Numbered from the stretch's first letter, positions 11,818 through 24,197 are shown. The stretch is DNA of 64,000 nt from Rutpela maculata (GCA_936432065.2 OW386287.2:191517729-191581728); one strand, 5' to 3'. Made by a program: numbers and translations. The notes: a model not told the origin generated them from the letters alone.

Positions 11818-12122
11818 TTTGGCCAATTAAATATTTAATTGTGGATACTAAGGCATTTATTAAAATATGAAAACTAAATATTTTGTATTATCAATTAAAT
11901 GAAAATATTTATGAGTAGCAAATATTGCATTCTGAATAATAAAGATTTATTTCTCATAAATAAATCTTTTTACAGATTTATTTATGAGAATTAAACCTTT
12001 ATTATTCAGAATGCATAGATTTGTTACTCAAGTATTTTCATTTATTTGACAATACTAAATATTTAATTTTCACGTTTTAATAAATGTCTTATTATCCACC
12101 ATTAAATATTTAATTGGCCAAA
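11818..12122. mobile_element. 305-bp hairpin MITE flanked by TA
   Basis: The whole segment is an inverted repeat. It starts TTTGGCCAATTAAATATTTA and ends with the reverse complement, with the left arm mirrored almost base for base to the centre. At the centre, CTCATAAATAAATCT and AGATTTATTTATGAG enclose a 6-nt loop. TA dinucleotides flank both ends (11816-11817 and 12123-12124), compatible with Tc1/mariner-type TA target duplication, although TA is common in such DNA. It has no coding capacity. Confidence 0.75.
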
Positions 12123-12123
12123 T

Positions 12124-14915
12124 AGTTGAAGAACTTGATGTTTTGTGGTTTGGCGAATGTTAATGCAAATATGGAAAGTATTTCATCACCCATTCTCCAG
12201 TAAGAGATAAAGGTGTTGTTATCAAACACAATAAGTTAATATTATTGCAAAATAATGAAAACAATACTAAAATTTAAAAAACTGTTTAATTTCTAATTAT
12301 TAAAAGCAAATGGTTTACAATGTTATATCGTTTTATAATAGTATCATTTTCAACTTCTTCGTCAACATCTCCAAAGTTGAGAGGATTATTTGCGATTTCT
12401 TGCCGTGGCGTCGTTCTTCATCAATATCAATAATGTCTTGCATTAAATCACCATTAAAAAAAACGGTTAGGCGAGAAAATACCTTTTGACGGTTTTTTGA
12501 CAAAAAAAACGGATTTACTCGAAATCCACGCGGTAGAAAATTTTTTAAATTGAAAATTCGGATTCAGCACACAAAATACTTAAGGCATGATAGGTTTAGT
12601 CCTTGGAGCAGATTTTTTTTGTAGACCTATGTAATGGTCAATGTATACTGGTTCATCAAGCGCTTCAATGTATAAAAGACAAAATTGTTTCCGCGGGAGT
12701 CGTAGCGGTGTCGACGTTGCGTGCGAATTTAAACGTGCCAGCGCTCAAAACTACATATTGTCGTGTGTATTGAATAAAAATATTTTTTTCTGAAAACGGT
12801 CGAGAATGCCTACTTTCTCGGCGCAATTTCAGAATCCAAAATACGCTATTCTAGTATTTTAGTCCATACTATGCAACTATCAGAAAACAGTCCGGGAAAG
12901 TTACTTTCCCGGCTTAGGCAGTAAATAATAAGCATTGAATCTCTGACTTTTTCTTTTTTATGCATTTAAAAAATTCCTTAATTCATAATAATATTGATTG
13001 CGATTTCAGAAGGAATAGTATGTGTACCTCGTAGTCAAAGCACATTCCCGGACTTGAATACTTGTTTCCCTCGGCTTAACGCCTCGGCCAACAATTTACA
13101 GCGTCGCACAGAAGCCTCAAAATGACTTTTTTTTTAAGTTAGTAAGCAATCGGAAAGTTTCTTTAAATCTTCGTTTTCTAATTGCCTATCGATTTGTCAA
13201 GCCAGATTTTCGATTTTTGTCCCTGACTTTATTTACCAAAGTTTGAATTTTCAACAAAAATTTTGAAAAATCAGAGACAAAAATCGAAAATCTGGCTTAA
13301 CAGATCGATAGGCAATTAAAAAACGAAGATTTAAAAAAAAAACTTTCCGATTGCTTAAGTATTATGACAAAGTGACAAAGTGATTTTTTCTTTCAAATCA
13401 TCTGCAGGTCTTATTACTTAAGCAATCGAAATATTTTTTTTAAACTATCGTTTTTTAATTGCCTATTCAATTTTGGTCCATGATTTCTCAAAATTTTTTA
13501 AAGAAGTTTGAATTGTCATAAAAAAATTTGAAAAATCAGGAACATAAATCGAAGATCTGGCTTGACAGATCGATAGGAAATTAAAAAACGAAAATTTCAA
13601 CAAAAAAACTTTTCGATTGCTTAAGTAATAAGACCTGCAGATGATTTGAAAGAAAAAGTCACTTTGTCACTTTGTCATAATACTTAAGCAATCGGAAAGT
13701 TTTTTTTTTTAATATTCGTTTTTTAATTGCCTATCGACCTGTCAAGCCAGATTTTCGATTTTTGTCTCTGATTTTTCAAAATTTTTGTTGAAAATTCAAA
13801 CTGGAAAATAAAGTCAGGGACAAAAATCGAAAATCTGGCTTGACAAATCGATAGGCAATTAGAAAACGAAGATTTAAAAAAACTTTCCGATTGCTTACTA
13901 ACTTAAAAAAAAGTCATTTTGAGGCTACTGTGCGACGCTGTAAATTGTTGGCCGAGGCGTTAAGCCGAGGGAAACAAGTATTCAAGTCCGGGAATGTGCT
14001 TTGACTATGAGGTACACATACTATTCCTTCTGAAATCGCAATCAATATTATTATGAATTAAGGAATTTTTTAAATACATAAAAAAGAAAAAGTCAGAGAT
14101 TCAGTGCTTATTATTTACTGCTTAAGCCGGGAAAGTAACTTTCCCGGACTGTTTTCTGATAGTTGCATAGTATGGATTAAAATACTAGAATAGCGTATTT
14201 TGATATCTGAAATTGCGTCGAGAAAGTAGGCATTCCGACCGTGATCAGAAAAAAATATTTTTATTCAATACACACGACAATATGGAGTTTTGAGCGGTGA
14301 CACGTTTAAATTCGCACGCAACGTCGACACCGTTACGACTCCCGCGGAAACAATTTTGTCTTTTATGCATTGAAGCGCTTGATGAACCAGTATACATTGA
14401 CCATTACATAGGTCTACAAAGAAAAATCTGCTCCAAGGACTAAACCTATCATGCCTTAAGTATTTTTGTGTGCTGAATCCGAATTTTCAATTTAAAAAAT
14501 TTTCTAATGCGTAGATTACGAGTAAATCCCTTTTTTTTTGTCAAAAAACCGTCAAAAGGTATTTTCTCGCCTAATCTTTTTTTAATGGTGATTTAATGCA
14601 AGACATTATTGATATTGATGAAGAACGACGCCACGGCAAGAAATCGCAAATAATCCTCTTAACTTTGGAGATGTTGAAGAAGAAGTTGAAAATGATACTA
14701 TTATAAAAAGATATAACATTGTAAACTATTTGCTTTTAATAATTAGAAATTAAATAGTTTTTTAAACTTTAGTATTGTTTTCATTATTTTGCAATAATAT
14801 TAAATTATTCTGTTTGATAACAACATCTTTATCTGTTACTGGAGAATGGGCGATGAAATACTTTCCATATTCGCATTAACATTCGCCAAATCACAAAACG
14901 TCAAGTTCCTTAACT
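12124..14915. repeat. 2.8-kb near-perfect palindrome with nested palindromic modules
   Basis: The left arm, beginning AGTTGAAGAACTTGATG, is mirrored by the right arm, ending in the complement of AGTTAAGGAACTTGACG. The axis is near 13520. Landmarks pair across the axis: GCCGTGGCGTCGTTCTTC near 12402 with its complement near 14628, and CCGGGAAAGTTACTTTCCCGG near 12891 with a mirrored copy near 14130. The core has three successive palindromic modules (about 13138-13362, 13417-13625 and 13680-13905), each with TTGCCTATCGA and AAGCAATCG arms. A short frame with NNPLNFGDVDEEVENDTIIK near the outer arm could be the tail of a decayed transposase, but I cannot assign it. Confidence 0.85.
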
Positions 14916-14919
14916 GTCA

Positions 14920-15835
14920 AATTTTACTTTATTTTTCGAACTTCAAATGCCAAAAGCCGAACGGAAATAGTACTGTGAAAAGCGTTAAAAGAGTGTTGTA
15001 AGTCGAACTCAGCTTAGGGAATAGAGTCCATTTTTTTTTAATTTTCAAAAAGTGCACTTTTTTATTTTCAAAAAAAGTACATTTTTAAAATTTTCAAAAA
15101 GGTATCTTCTTTAATCCTCCTTTTTTAAGCCATTCTCAGTTTTAAGCCACCCGAATACTAACGAATCTTTCTCAGAACCTAACCATTTTTGGACTTGGAA
15201 ATAGACTCTTAAACAGTGTTTTTCTATTACCGCTTCAGTAGGTGGAATTGCAGACAATTCTATTTTCAACATAATGCTTGTCAATTATTTTATTAATCTT
15301 ATGTTTGTAAAAAGAGATTTTTTTATGATGATTCCATGTTAGTTGAATTATTATAACCATAAAAGGTTAATATCTTTACCAACTATTATAACTTGATTGT
15401 CTTCTGTTTTCAGATCAATAGTAGTTTTAACGGTTATAGTATCGGCGTCTTCTCTGCATATTTTAGCGTTAAAGTCATTACTACTCTAGTCTTGACTGCC
15501 TGGTTCTGATTATTGATCATATATTCATATATTATTATTACTATGCGTACCTATGCTTTATAAATTTCCCTTTCAATTTAATGAAGTTTCATTTTGTATT
15601 AAATTTTTGAAGCTATACGAGACTTTCTATAGTATATTTCATTTTGTTTTGATGAAAATTGGGTTAAAAAACGGAAATACATGGAGGTTGCCGAATGGGG
15701 TCCAGAAACAGATCTTCTTTTTGTGTGCCTGTTAATATACGAATGTCACCGGATCCTCCGCCATTTTCTAGAAAACCGTGTATGCAAATATATTACCAAA
15801 AGGACTGTTCCTGGGACTCCTTTGGGCAACTCCTA
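14920..15835. other. Non-coding stretch, nothing recognised
   Basis: AT-rich sequence. Short frames around 15553-15900 show no recognisable protein features. Confidence 0.4.
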
Positions 15836-15837
15836 TG

Positions 15838-16014
15838 TATTTCGACGTGCTGAATACGAACTGGATGTCCGTTTAGCTGCACCACCCACCAATTTTCAGT
15901 AAATCTCGGAAATAACCTAAATTATGACTTTTTTTAGGTTATTTTCACGACTTACGAAAAAATGGTGGGTGATAGAGCAATTCTGACTCCGGATTCGAAT
16001 TCAGCGCGTCAAAA
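15838..16014. repeat. ~175-bp hairpin carrying the GCTGAATCCGAAT motif
   Basis: The left arm (TTTCGACGTGCTGAATACGA onward) and right arm (complement of TTTTGACGCGCTGAATTCGA) pair over about 75 bp. Both inner ends carry ATAACCTAA around a loop of roughly a dozen bases. The arms also share CACCCACCA. The arm starts are related to units in the 53.7-55.3 kb and 59.9-61.6 kb fold-back elements. Confidence 0.65.
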
Positions 16015-16725
16015 TAAATAAAGACAAGTTGGTCTAGTCAGAAGAAGAAACTACTTTTTTATTTTGTGTGCCGGTGCTATGAATAAAAGGACATAGTATA
16101 GGTTCAAATCCGATCAGACATTTTGCTTTTTTTTTGTAAAAAAATGAAAATCGCGAAAATTTCAAAAACTGAAATTATATTAAAAAAATAATAAATCTTT
16201 AAAAAAAAAACTCATGGTTTTCTCTAAAAAAATTTTTAGAGCATCATAAAAACTGACATTTGGTCACACAATTTTAAACATTTTTAGATTAGAATTTTAG
16301 ATTCGATGTCTGCAGTTTACGATACGGTTATAATGCCCTTTTTGCTTTTCCGATATCGGTAGCGTCATTCCACATTAAAAAAATATTTATTCTCTCTGGA
16401 AAAACTCATCGCGGAATTCTTGGATTTCCAAAATATTTTACCACTTGAAAAAAACTTTCATCTCCCAAGTGTTGCGTTATATGTACATAAAATGACCTGG
16501 ATCACTCGGTTTAACTATCAATTTTCGTGGTTTCAGTTTAAACTATTTAAAGTTTATTAATCGAATTTTGTACATGGCACAACGAAACAATTAGGTTAAA
16601 CTAGGTTATACATTTAAACTGTCTTAATACAACTGAGTCTAAATGATGTAAAAAGATTCAGAAATATGTATTTTCTGTATACAATGAGAAAATATATCCA
16701 AGTCATAATAATATTTAAAACATTT
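16015..16725 (-). other. Intron 3' of the homeobox middle exon, no exon found
   Basis: This AT-rich sequence directly follows the donor of the middle homeobox exon on the minus strand. I looked for an exon encoding the recognition-helix sequence VKIWFQNHRYK here and across 1-16725 and did not find one. Confidence 0.5.
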
Positions 16726-16731
16726 GCTTAC

Positions 16732-16827
16732 CTGTGTTGGTGTCAAATGTATTAAGGATGCTAAGTGTTCCCTCTCGGGTGCCGACAGATACTTCTGTTG
16801 CTTAAACCTCCTTTCCAGTTCATACAC
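16732..16827 (-). CDS. scro: scarecrow/NK2.1 homeobox, middle exon (homeodomain residues 13-44)
   Basis: This 96-nt exon encodes exactly 32 residues. It starts VYELERRFKQQKYLSAPERE and ends HLTPTQ. It lies between a TTTTTGAATTTCAG acceptor and a CAG/GTAAGC donor, both phase 0. It supplies helices 1 and 2 and the loop of an NK-2 class homeodomain and stops at Gln44, a known homeobox splice position. The sequence fits scarecrow/NKX2-1 better than vnd, because KQQKYLSAPEREHLASLIHL has Lys and His where I recall Arg in vnd. It is separated by a 233-nt intron from the preceding exon. The recognition helix (residues 45-60) must be encoded by an exon outside the window. Confidence 0.88.
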
Positions 16828-17060
16828 CTGAAATTCAAAAACATGTCTCATATACAAAGAGCCGCACACTAAATTTAAAGACACTGTATGGACTATAACA
16901 AGAAATAATAAAATTTTAAACGCCTGGTCACTTTTTGTCCCGCGCTCCGTCGGCAAATTGTTCAACGTAACATTCATTCAAACTCTCTTCCGTCCTCAGT
17001 TTGATAGGTCAAAGTAAAAAAGTGGAAGAGGGGGCATTTTATGTCCGACAGTTGGCTTAC

Positions 17061-17214
17061 CTGTGCTTGCGTGAAAAGGACCCGCCTCTTTCTCCGCTGT
17101 GCCAGTGGAAATTGCATGGGCTTGGAGTCGGGCACTGCGCACGCACCTAGGCCGGGCATTCCCGTGTTCAAGCCGTGACCCATGTTTGCTGATGCGGCTG
17201 TAGTACCCATCAAT
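17061..17214 (-). CDS. scro: scarecrow/NK2.1 homeobox, upstream exon (linker and homeodomain N-terminal arm)
   Basis: The exon follows a TTAGTTTCCAG acceptor and ends at an ACAG/GTAAGC donor. It enters in phase 1 (one base, then TTG ATG). It encodes a Gly/Ala/Met-rich linker, then LGACAVPDSKPMQFPLAQ, then RRKRRVLFTQAQ, homeodomain residues 1-12. The DSKPMQFPLAQ stretch just before the homeodomain is characteristic of insect scarecrow and NKX2-1 relatives. The product is a DNA-binding transcription factor of pharynx and brain development. The N-terminal TN-domain exon was not found, so the start codon is probably beyond the window. A TTG-ATG at the 5' end of the exon is not a credible translation start, because the upstream acceptor is intact. 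Confidence 0.88.
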
Positions 17215-17785
17215 CTGGAAACTAATTTATATGTTATGTAAGTTTTGAAACTTGGCCATGGGCATATATACAGTTAGTTGTTGATTAATAAGCCTATACA
17301 CATATGCGGGTCCGGCAGATAGATCAGGTCTGATATCTACGATAACTATTAAAAATACAGTCCATCAATTTGTTTTGGTAAATTCGAATATGGAAAAATA
17401 TTTTCTGTGAGTACATCTTTACTACACAATTTCGTTCAGAGATACTTTTTTCCATTTCAAATTGACGGTAATTAGGGAGTAATTGAAAAAAAATTGGTAA
17501 TATTCAGAATAAAGAGAATAAAAAGTTAAAGTTTCAAATTCGACCGCCATATACCGGGTGGCAACGAGTCAATGTACGCCCCAAATTCTTTGGTTGTTTC
17601 TTAATTTAAAAATTTCGTTTGTGGGACACATAAATTAGACAAAAGTGGGCTATTTTTAGACTAACAGGAATGAAAATAACACGTCGCAACTTTTTTTTCT
17701 TAAAGTGAATGACTGTATTTTTTATGGTTTAATTAAAATTCTAAATACAACCGTTTTTTCCGATTTAAAAAATTAAAAAAAAAAA
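17215..17785 (-). other. Intron upstream of the homeobox exon
   Basis: AT-rich sequence with no further exon recognised. GGGTGGCAACGAGTCAATG near 17565 is isolated. Confidence 0.4.
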
Positions 17786-18415
17786 CCGCTGCCCAAGGAA
17801 TCACTACTTCCACATCCAGATTCTCCATCCAAGTTACTCACAAACTTTGTATGTGGAAATAATTGTTTATGGAACTTTAATAATATATTTGAAATCCTCT
17901 ACCCCAAAAACCCATAAAACGATACCCCACATCGGTAGTGGGGTGGGGGCGGTGGTAGTGGTAGTGGTAAGTAAATAACATTTTTTTTTTCATCCCCTTT
18001 AATAATGGGGTGGGGGTGGTGGCTAATGCCAAAAATTTTTTTGAGACCTTAGCTTCTCTTGTATATACTAAATACCAATTTTATGGACTCTTACCTGCTT
18101 GATTTACCCATTTACCCCAAATTTACCCCAATTTACCCCCAAACCCTTCTACGGAACAAGATGAAAATATAATATAGTTCCAGATCTCGTTAAAGTACAT
18201 ATGTGTACCAAATTTCAAGTCAATATCTTAAACGGTTCCAGAGTAAACGTGCGCACAAAAAAAGTTACAGACAGACCGACAGACCCACAGACAGAATTTT
18301 TTTTTTCGCTCAAACTTAAAATCTCGGCGTTTCATGACATTTTAAGCCTATTTGAACAATAAAAATTTTAAAAAATTTTTTTGTCGTTACTATACTTCCA
18401 CTGGATGTGGAAGTA
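17786..18415 (+). mobile_element. CTTCCACATCC-ended MITE, copy 1
   Basis: It is shared with 33071-33749 over its whole length, from CCGCTGCCCAAGGAAT through a G/T-rich block (GGGGTGGGGG) and TTTACCCCAA repeats to TTTGTCGTTACTATA. Inverted ends CTTCCACATCCAG (17808) and CTGGATGTGGAAG (18401-18413) lie at or near the termini. The interior has an ACAGACAGACCGACAGACC-like tract. No ORF is present. Confidence 0.7.
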
Positions 18416-18459
18416 ATAAGATACGAACAATTTTTATTTTTTTCTCAAAATGACCGCGT

Positions 18460-18725
18460 CAGCAGAGCCGGCCTTTGGGGGGCGACTGTGCCCCACACGA
18501 GGGCGCCGTACCCCAGGGGGTGCCACGAGCTTAATATTTTTTCGAATAAAATTTATGACACCTCCTCCCCGCTAATCAATTTTGAGATGAGGACGAAAAA
18601 GAATTTGTTTGGATTTTACCTCCCTCCGCTCATCAATTTTAAGATTAGGATAAACATTTTTTTTTGGATTCCCCTCCCCCCCGGTCATCAATTTCGAGAT
18701 GAGGACGGACGAACTTTTGAACCAT
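18460..18725. repeat. GC-rich interspersed repeat with CATCAATTTT units
   Basis: AGAGCCGGCCTTTGGGGG is followed by three units of the form CCCCTC, GCTCATCAATTTT, GAGATGAGGACG. Related blocks occur at about 24040-24170, 26430-26490 and 28220-28400, and the GGCCCC / CCGGCCCTG phrase near 49010 is similar. This is a dispersed low-copy family, not coding sequence. Confidence 0.5.
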
Positions 18726-19820
18726 CAACAATTGGATAACCACATATATGGTTATTTTGATTGGAAATGACCTTCCCTATCACCTCACTTCGTTTGATCG
18801 ACCACTTTATGGAACACCCTGTATATAGTTAGCCGTGATCTACGTTGCTTTGCGGCCAAAACCCGTATCGCATGGAAGTGTCCGTTTTGTCGCCTTTTAA
18901 TTTATTGTTTACATTTTATAATAATTGATGAGAGTCTAAAAAATGCATGAACTTTCTACAGACTGTGGAGGAATTTTCTTTAATGAAAGAAAAAATTTCG
19001 ACCACAAAGAGTGTAGCAGGATAAGAACGGTCAATTGACCCTAGTACCTACGGATAATGTTCTTTTTTATCTTAATAGCTATTAGTGGCAGTTACAATTT
19101 TACCAAGAGTAATAATAATAAATCTATGTATTTCCAAGAGACCACTAAAATGGTATAGCACAAGTCAAAGAACAGAAATTAGTCGGTATAATATTTAACC
19201 GTTTAGGTGTAATTAAGAATGTCCAAAATAACTTATATCTTTTGAACGGCTTGATAGATTTGAATACAAAAAATATGTTATAAATATAACTGGGGCATAC
19301 TTATCAAGAAATTAATGACGGGAACATCGAAAATATGTTTTTTTAAATATTTTTCTAGATTTTTTTAGTCATCATATTGACCTGGTAGGTTTCTTAGTAG
19401 AATCTTCAGATACTATTTCACAACATATAATTTTTCTGAATGGGCAAAGAGGGTAGATCGTCTTAAAAAAGAAACAATCTTTTTTTTTTGAGTCGCACTC
19501 GTCCGTATCGCAAACAGGCTTATCTCATTTTTCAACATTTTTCACTAGAGCAATTTGAATGATTCACTGGGTATGTATGGAACTATTTACTTCAACTTCA
19601 ATTGCAAACTGTAGCAGAGCATCAATAAGTCTTAGATTTTATACCATGATCTAAAAGTCGGTGGTAGAATTTTTTTTTTTTTAGAAAATGCAAAATTTAT
19701 TTAAATTTAAACTTCTTTTTCACCAATTTTTCTTTACTTATTTATTTACACAAAATAAATTATTATCAATAACAAAATTTAATTTATACTTACAGAATAC
19801 AAAAAAAGAAAAATTTGAAC
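18726..19820. other. Non-coding stretch, nothing recognised
   Basis: AT-rich. GAACACCCTGTATATAG near 18815 resembles the ends of common insect repeats, but I cannot define an element. Confidence 0.4.
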
Positions 19821-19821
19821 A

Positions 19822-20472
19822 CAAAGGACCTCGCACTTATCTTATGGAAAAGTGGTCCCGGTCAAATTGGCTGAATTTTTAATATGTTGTAGATTTCGAC
19901 TTTCTGATCAAAAACTCTCATGGATCCAACCCGGTCCGATGTCTAGTTTCCGAGAGAAAACTATACATTCTTGTAAAATTCTGTATCTTGTCGAACTTTT
20001 AATTTATTGATGGGGTGTTACGTTTTAGAGGACAAAGGATTAATTTCCGAAAGTTTTTTGATCAGGAAGACACATACTATATGTAGAAAATGTTTTAGCC
20101 AATTTAACCAAATATTCTTTTCACTTGTTATTTTCTTATAGATTTTCCGGCGCCTTCGCCAACATTTTCATACTTCAATTTTTTTCCAAGCTTATTAAAA
20201 CAACATATATTTTTAGTGCAAAATATTATAAAGGTCTATTAGAAAGTATCACGATATAAAATATATGAAAAAATCATTAATTCGAAAATTTTTCAATTGT
20301 ACCAGCAGAGGTTATTCTTGTACATTTGTTGAGCTGTATCTAAGACACTAGATATAGAATCGAGTTGGGCCCATGAGATCTTTTGATCAGAAAGTCGACA
20401 TCTACAGCATATTAAAAATTCGGCCAATTTGACCGGAACCACTTTTCCATAAGATAAGTGCAGGGTCCTTTG
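19822..20472. mobile_element. 650-bp element with ~130-bp terminal inverted repeats
   Basis: The left end CAAAGGACCTCGCACTTATC and following about 130 bp is mirrored at the right end, which finishes GATAAGTGCAGGGTCCTTTG. The arms share TGGAAAAGTGG, GACTTTCTGATCAAAA and CTCATGG. The loop is about 380 bp and non-coding. No target duplication is evident. A solo relative ending GAGGGTCCTTTG occurs at about 24820-25015. Confidence 0.7.
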
Positions 20473-20479
20473 GTAAAAG

Positions 20480-23280
20480 TCAATGAGGCAGAGAACGGTA
20501 ACACTGCTTGTATTTCGGTAGCTTTATTGGAGGCTTATCTCTACTAGAAAGTGCCATGAGATCTGTATATTTTTTTTCTGAGAGCTTGATCGGACTGTTA
20601 TTTAATTTGGTCAATGTAAAATATCTAAGTATTCCGCTTCAACATTATGGAGCAATAATTTGATTCCAAATGGCTTGTTTTTGTTTTAAAATACAGTTTT
20701 GTCAGTTACTCTCTGATTATTCTAAATTCAACTATTTGTGTCCAATGTCATTTCCTAAGTCATCATCTAGTAGAATCTTTATATACTATTTCACAACATA
20801 ATTTTTCTGAATCGACAAAAAGGGTAGACCATCTTTAAAAAAAAAAAAAGTATATTTTTCTCAACTTTTTTTTTGAAAAGCACATAATTATGTATAAGTA
20901 CTTACAAATCATTTATTAAATTAATTATTATATACCTTAGATTTTAAAGAAAATAAATGAAGCATGCACACATATACATAAAGCGCGGGCAGCGTCAACG
21001 TTATACCAATTACTATACGCAAGTCAAAAGACGTTGAACAATATTGCACAAATTATGTTATTGTAAATGTGTGCACTTATCCTTAAAGTATCAGGAAAAA
21101 AAATTCTTAAGATAGAGAAAGGATCTTTTGAACTGCTTTTGATTTGGAATATAACTCCTGGACCTTCTTGTTGACATAGTGACACATATTAGAAGGAATA
21201 ATCTGCAGGTGTAGATTCTTCACGTCTTGATGTAGTCGATATTCCATGATCAATTTTATTTGAATCTTCAAATTTCTTTTGCTACATTTTTGTCACCATA
21301 TCTTAGGCATTTCACAACGCTTTTACATTCCTCATTGGCTCTGGGATTGCACCCACCACTTTTGAAACATCGACATTCTCCTACGTATGCAAAATTCTAC
21401 AAGACGGAATCCATCCTATACTAATACTGCCCTATTTATTGCACGATTGTTGAATGAATCACATCTAATTCTTTGACTCAACGGCACGGCAGGGTCGCAT
21501 TCAATAATTGCCGTATATCTTGTTTTCATTTTACGTTTAGTCAAGACTAAACCCATATGTTAATGACATAAAATTGTTCAATTTTGTTAAACAGTTCATC
21601 AGGCCATCAGCTTCCATTTTGTTTCAAATGTCCATAAATTTAATGCTGATTTTTTTGTTCTGGAACTTTCATTTGAACGTTTTTACTTAGTTTTTCTTAG
21701 CAGTAATTTTTATCTTTCTTCCTTATTTTTACATTTTGTTAGTAATCCCCATCTTATATTTCTTTACTTACATACAGTAGTGGTATTTTAAAATATTGAG
21801 TCATTGCCAATGTAAGGTAGAAGAGAAGAGAAATGGACAAATAATGTGCTGAAAAGAAACAGATTTAACCTACGCTGTTGCCACTTTTCTCTTTGGATAC
21901 TTTTAGTCGTCGGCGGAACTCTTAACATGCTAAGTGTTTGGCATCAATGTTAATATATCGCTATCTTTAACGTACATTATTTTGCTATTTATATTTCACT
22001 TTATCTTATTATAGGGGATCGACCCAAGATTTCTGTGTGCCACTAGTGTATAACAATAAATCTGAGTCTTCCCTCACGTCCATAAATAGGTATACCAAAA
22101 TGTTAGCTTAGTTTGCAAGTGAAAATAAAAATAATATCCGGACTGTTAATAAAATGCACCAATGAAGTGTTTTAAAAAATTCATTTGGATAAATTTTAAA
22201 CAAACACTTCACTGTTATTTGTTTCTTGCGGTTTATTTATTTATGAACGATTAATAAAATTATGTGAATATATGTTCTATTCTCTATTTGGTGAAAATTA
22301 TCACGTACTAGTCAAGTACATGTACTTAAGTGTTAATTAAATTTTGAATTTATCTCACTAGAGTTTGAGGAGTAATGTCCAAGACGTGTCAAATATCTTA
22401 ACAATAAAGTTTGCATTACACGTCACAAGTACATATGAGCAAACGTAATTATTATTGATACAAACAATGCATTATTAATAAATATGTGATTTTGCATGAA
22501 TATTTGTGTAAAATGATGCCCATACCGCAAGCAAGGAAGCAAGTGGAGGGATCTTCTCCAAAAAGCCAACAAAACGCAGTTTCAAAAATTCAACATGCTT
22601 GAGGTCAGAATTAACAAATAATTTTTAGTGTACAAATGACCGTTTTGAACTATTTCTAAAAAAAAGTTAAACCATTTTAAGTTATTTATTGCGAATTAGA
22701 GTTATACAATTCAAATTTGTACAAAATTAAATGGTACAACATAGCTGGTAAACTCATTTTCATCTTTTTCTGATGTGTCAATATTCCTTTATGGCACCCT
22801 TCATCTATTTATAAGTAGGACTTTATGGAACTACTACTAGAATCTCACTTTGCTCTTATCAACTGCGCATTTTCTACGCGGCTTTTAGCTAATACATCAA
22901 GCCAAGGATCTAAACGATGATTTATTGATTTGTAATTTTTGTCTATTTTATGTCCGTCTTTAGACGTTTCTTGCGTCAATTTTGACGCTTTGTTTTGTCT
23001 ATGGAATATCTTCGAGTCAGTTGTCTAATCTTCAGTAAGGATCGTTAGTTGAAAAAGACGATTTTCTATTCTCTCGTTTCAAAAAACTTATTATGGAATC
23101 TCATTGAACAAACGTTGAAATATATTTTGTTCAATCTAAGCCATATTGAGGAAACACACTTTTTAAAGTCAGCTTCAGTTTTATAAAATATTCAATTACA
23201 ATAATTTTTTTCCTTGACCTACTACGCTTTCGACGCAACATATTTTCAAAATGCCCACAATTTATACAAACGTATCTAAT
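20480..23280. other. Long non-coding stretch, no supportable gene
   Basis: No reading frame here shows recognisable motifs. The segment 21120-21620 has somewhat more complex sequence, and on the minus strand gives short protein-like frames broken by stops (for example TRYTAIIECDPAVPLSQRI). It may be a decayed transposon protein, but I cannot identify it. Confidence 0.35.
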
Positions 23281-23283
23281 TAA

Positions 23284-23770
23284 TCCCACATCCACGTAGT
23301 GGAGCGGAACTATAGTAACGGAAAAAAATATGTTTTTGAGTTAAAATAGGTAGTCTTAGAATGTCATGAAATGCCGAAATTTCAAGTTTGAGCAAAAATC
23401 AGTAACTTTTTGATTGACTTGGAATACACGTATGTATTATAACGAGTCTGAAACTAGATTATATTTTGATCTTATTCTGTTGAGGAGTAAATGAGGGTAA
23501 ATAGATACAGCAAGCAAGTAAGAGTCCATAGAATTGGGAATATTGGGATTTAGTGCTTGTATGAGATGCCAAAGTCTCAACATTGGTTTGGCATCAACAA
23601 TCCCCACTATCACTCCATTAACATCACCACCCCATTATTAAAGGAGATAGAAAAAATAAAATTGTGATTTAGTCTGTGTACAAGCACCAAAGGCCTCGTT
23701 TTTTTTGGCATCAGCCACCTCCACTACCAATGTGGTATATCGCTTTATGGATTTTTGGGGTAAGTGATTT
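23284..23770 (-). mobile_element. CTTCCACATCC-type MITE, diverged copy 3
   Basis: Reverse-oriented relative of the copies at 17.8 and 33.1 kb. It begins with the terminal motif CCACATCCACGTAGTGGA and carries the same landmarks in opposite order: CATGAAATGCCGA, GAGTAAATGAGGGTAAAT and CACCCCATTATTAAAGG. It stops near 23770 before the other terminus, so it is truncated. A solo end of the same family lies at about 25218-25262. Confidence 0.6.
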
Positions 23771-24197
23771 TATAGTTATTTATGTACACTGCACGGCATA
23801 TAAATATGGTACAGCACTTATGAACTGAAAACCATTAATTAAAATTGATAGATGTTCTCTCAAGCTTCTGAATATTACTTAATTGTCTAGACATCGTTAT
23901 TGTTTGAAATACTGATTTGTGATAGATCTTATTATTGTCAAATGTCACCAGTCTAGTCTTCTTTGCATTGATAAAATCGAAGTGTACCACATTCAGTGCC
24001 GTTTCTCGGTCATGAGACGCCTTCGTGCGAGTGCATTTTTTTGAGCCCTTTTTTTGGTGGGCACCGCTCAGTCGAAACAAGGGCGGATCTGAACCTTGAG
24101 CTTGGGGGAGGGGGGTTATTTTTCGTCCCAAAATTTTTTTTGATGAGCGGGGGGAGAAAACTAAAAAAATGTTTTCGTTCCAAAATCCTAGATAAAT

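Noticed and set aside
1..16725. Third homeobox exon (recognition helix VKIWFQN)
   Set aside because: No minus-strand sequence resembling this motif was found; the CTGGTTCTGATTATTG near 15500 is not a match.
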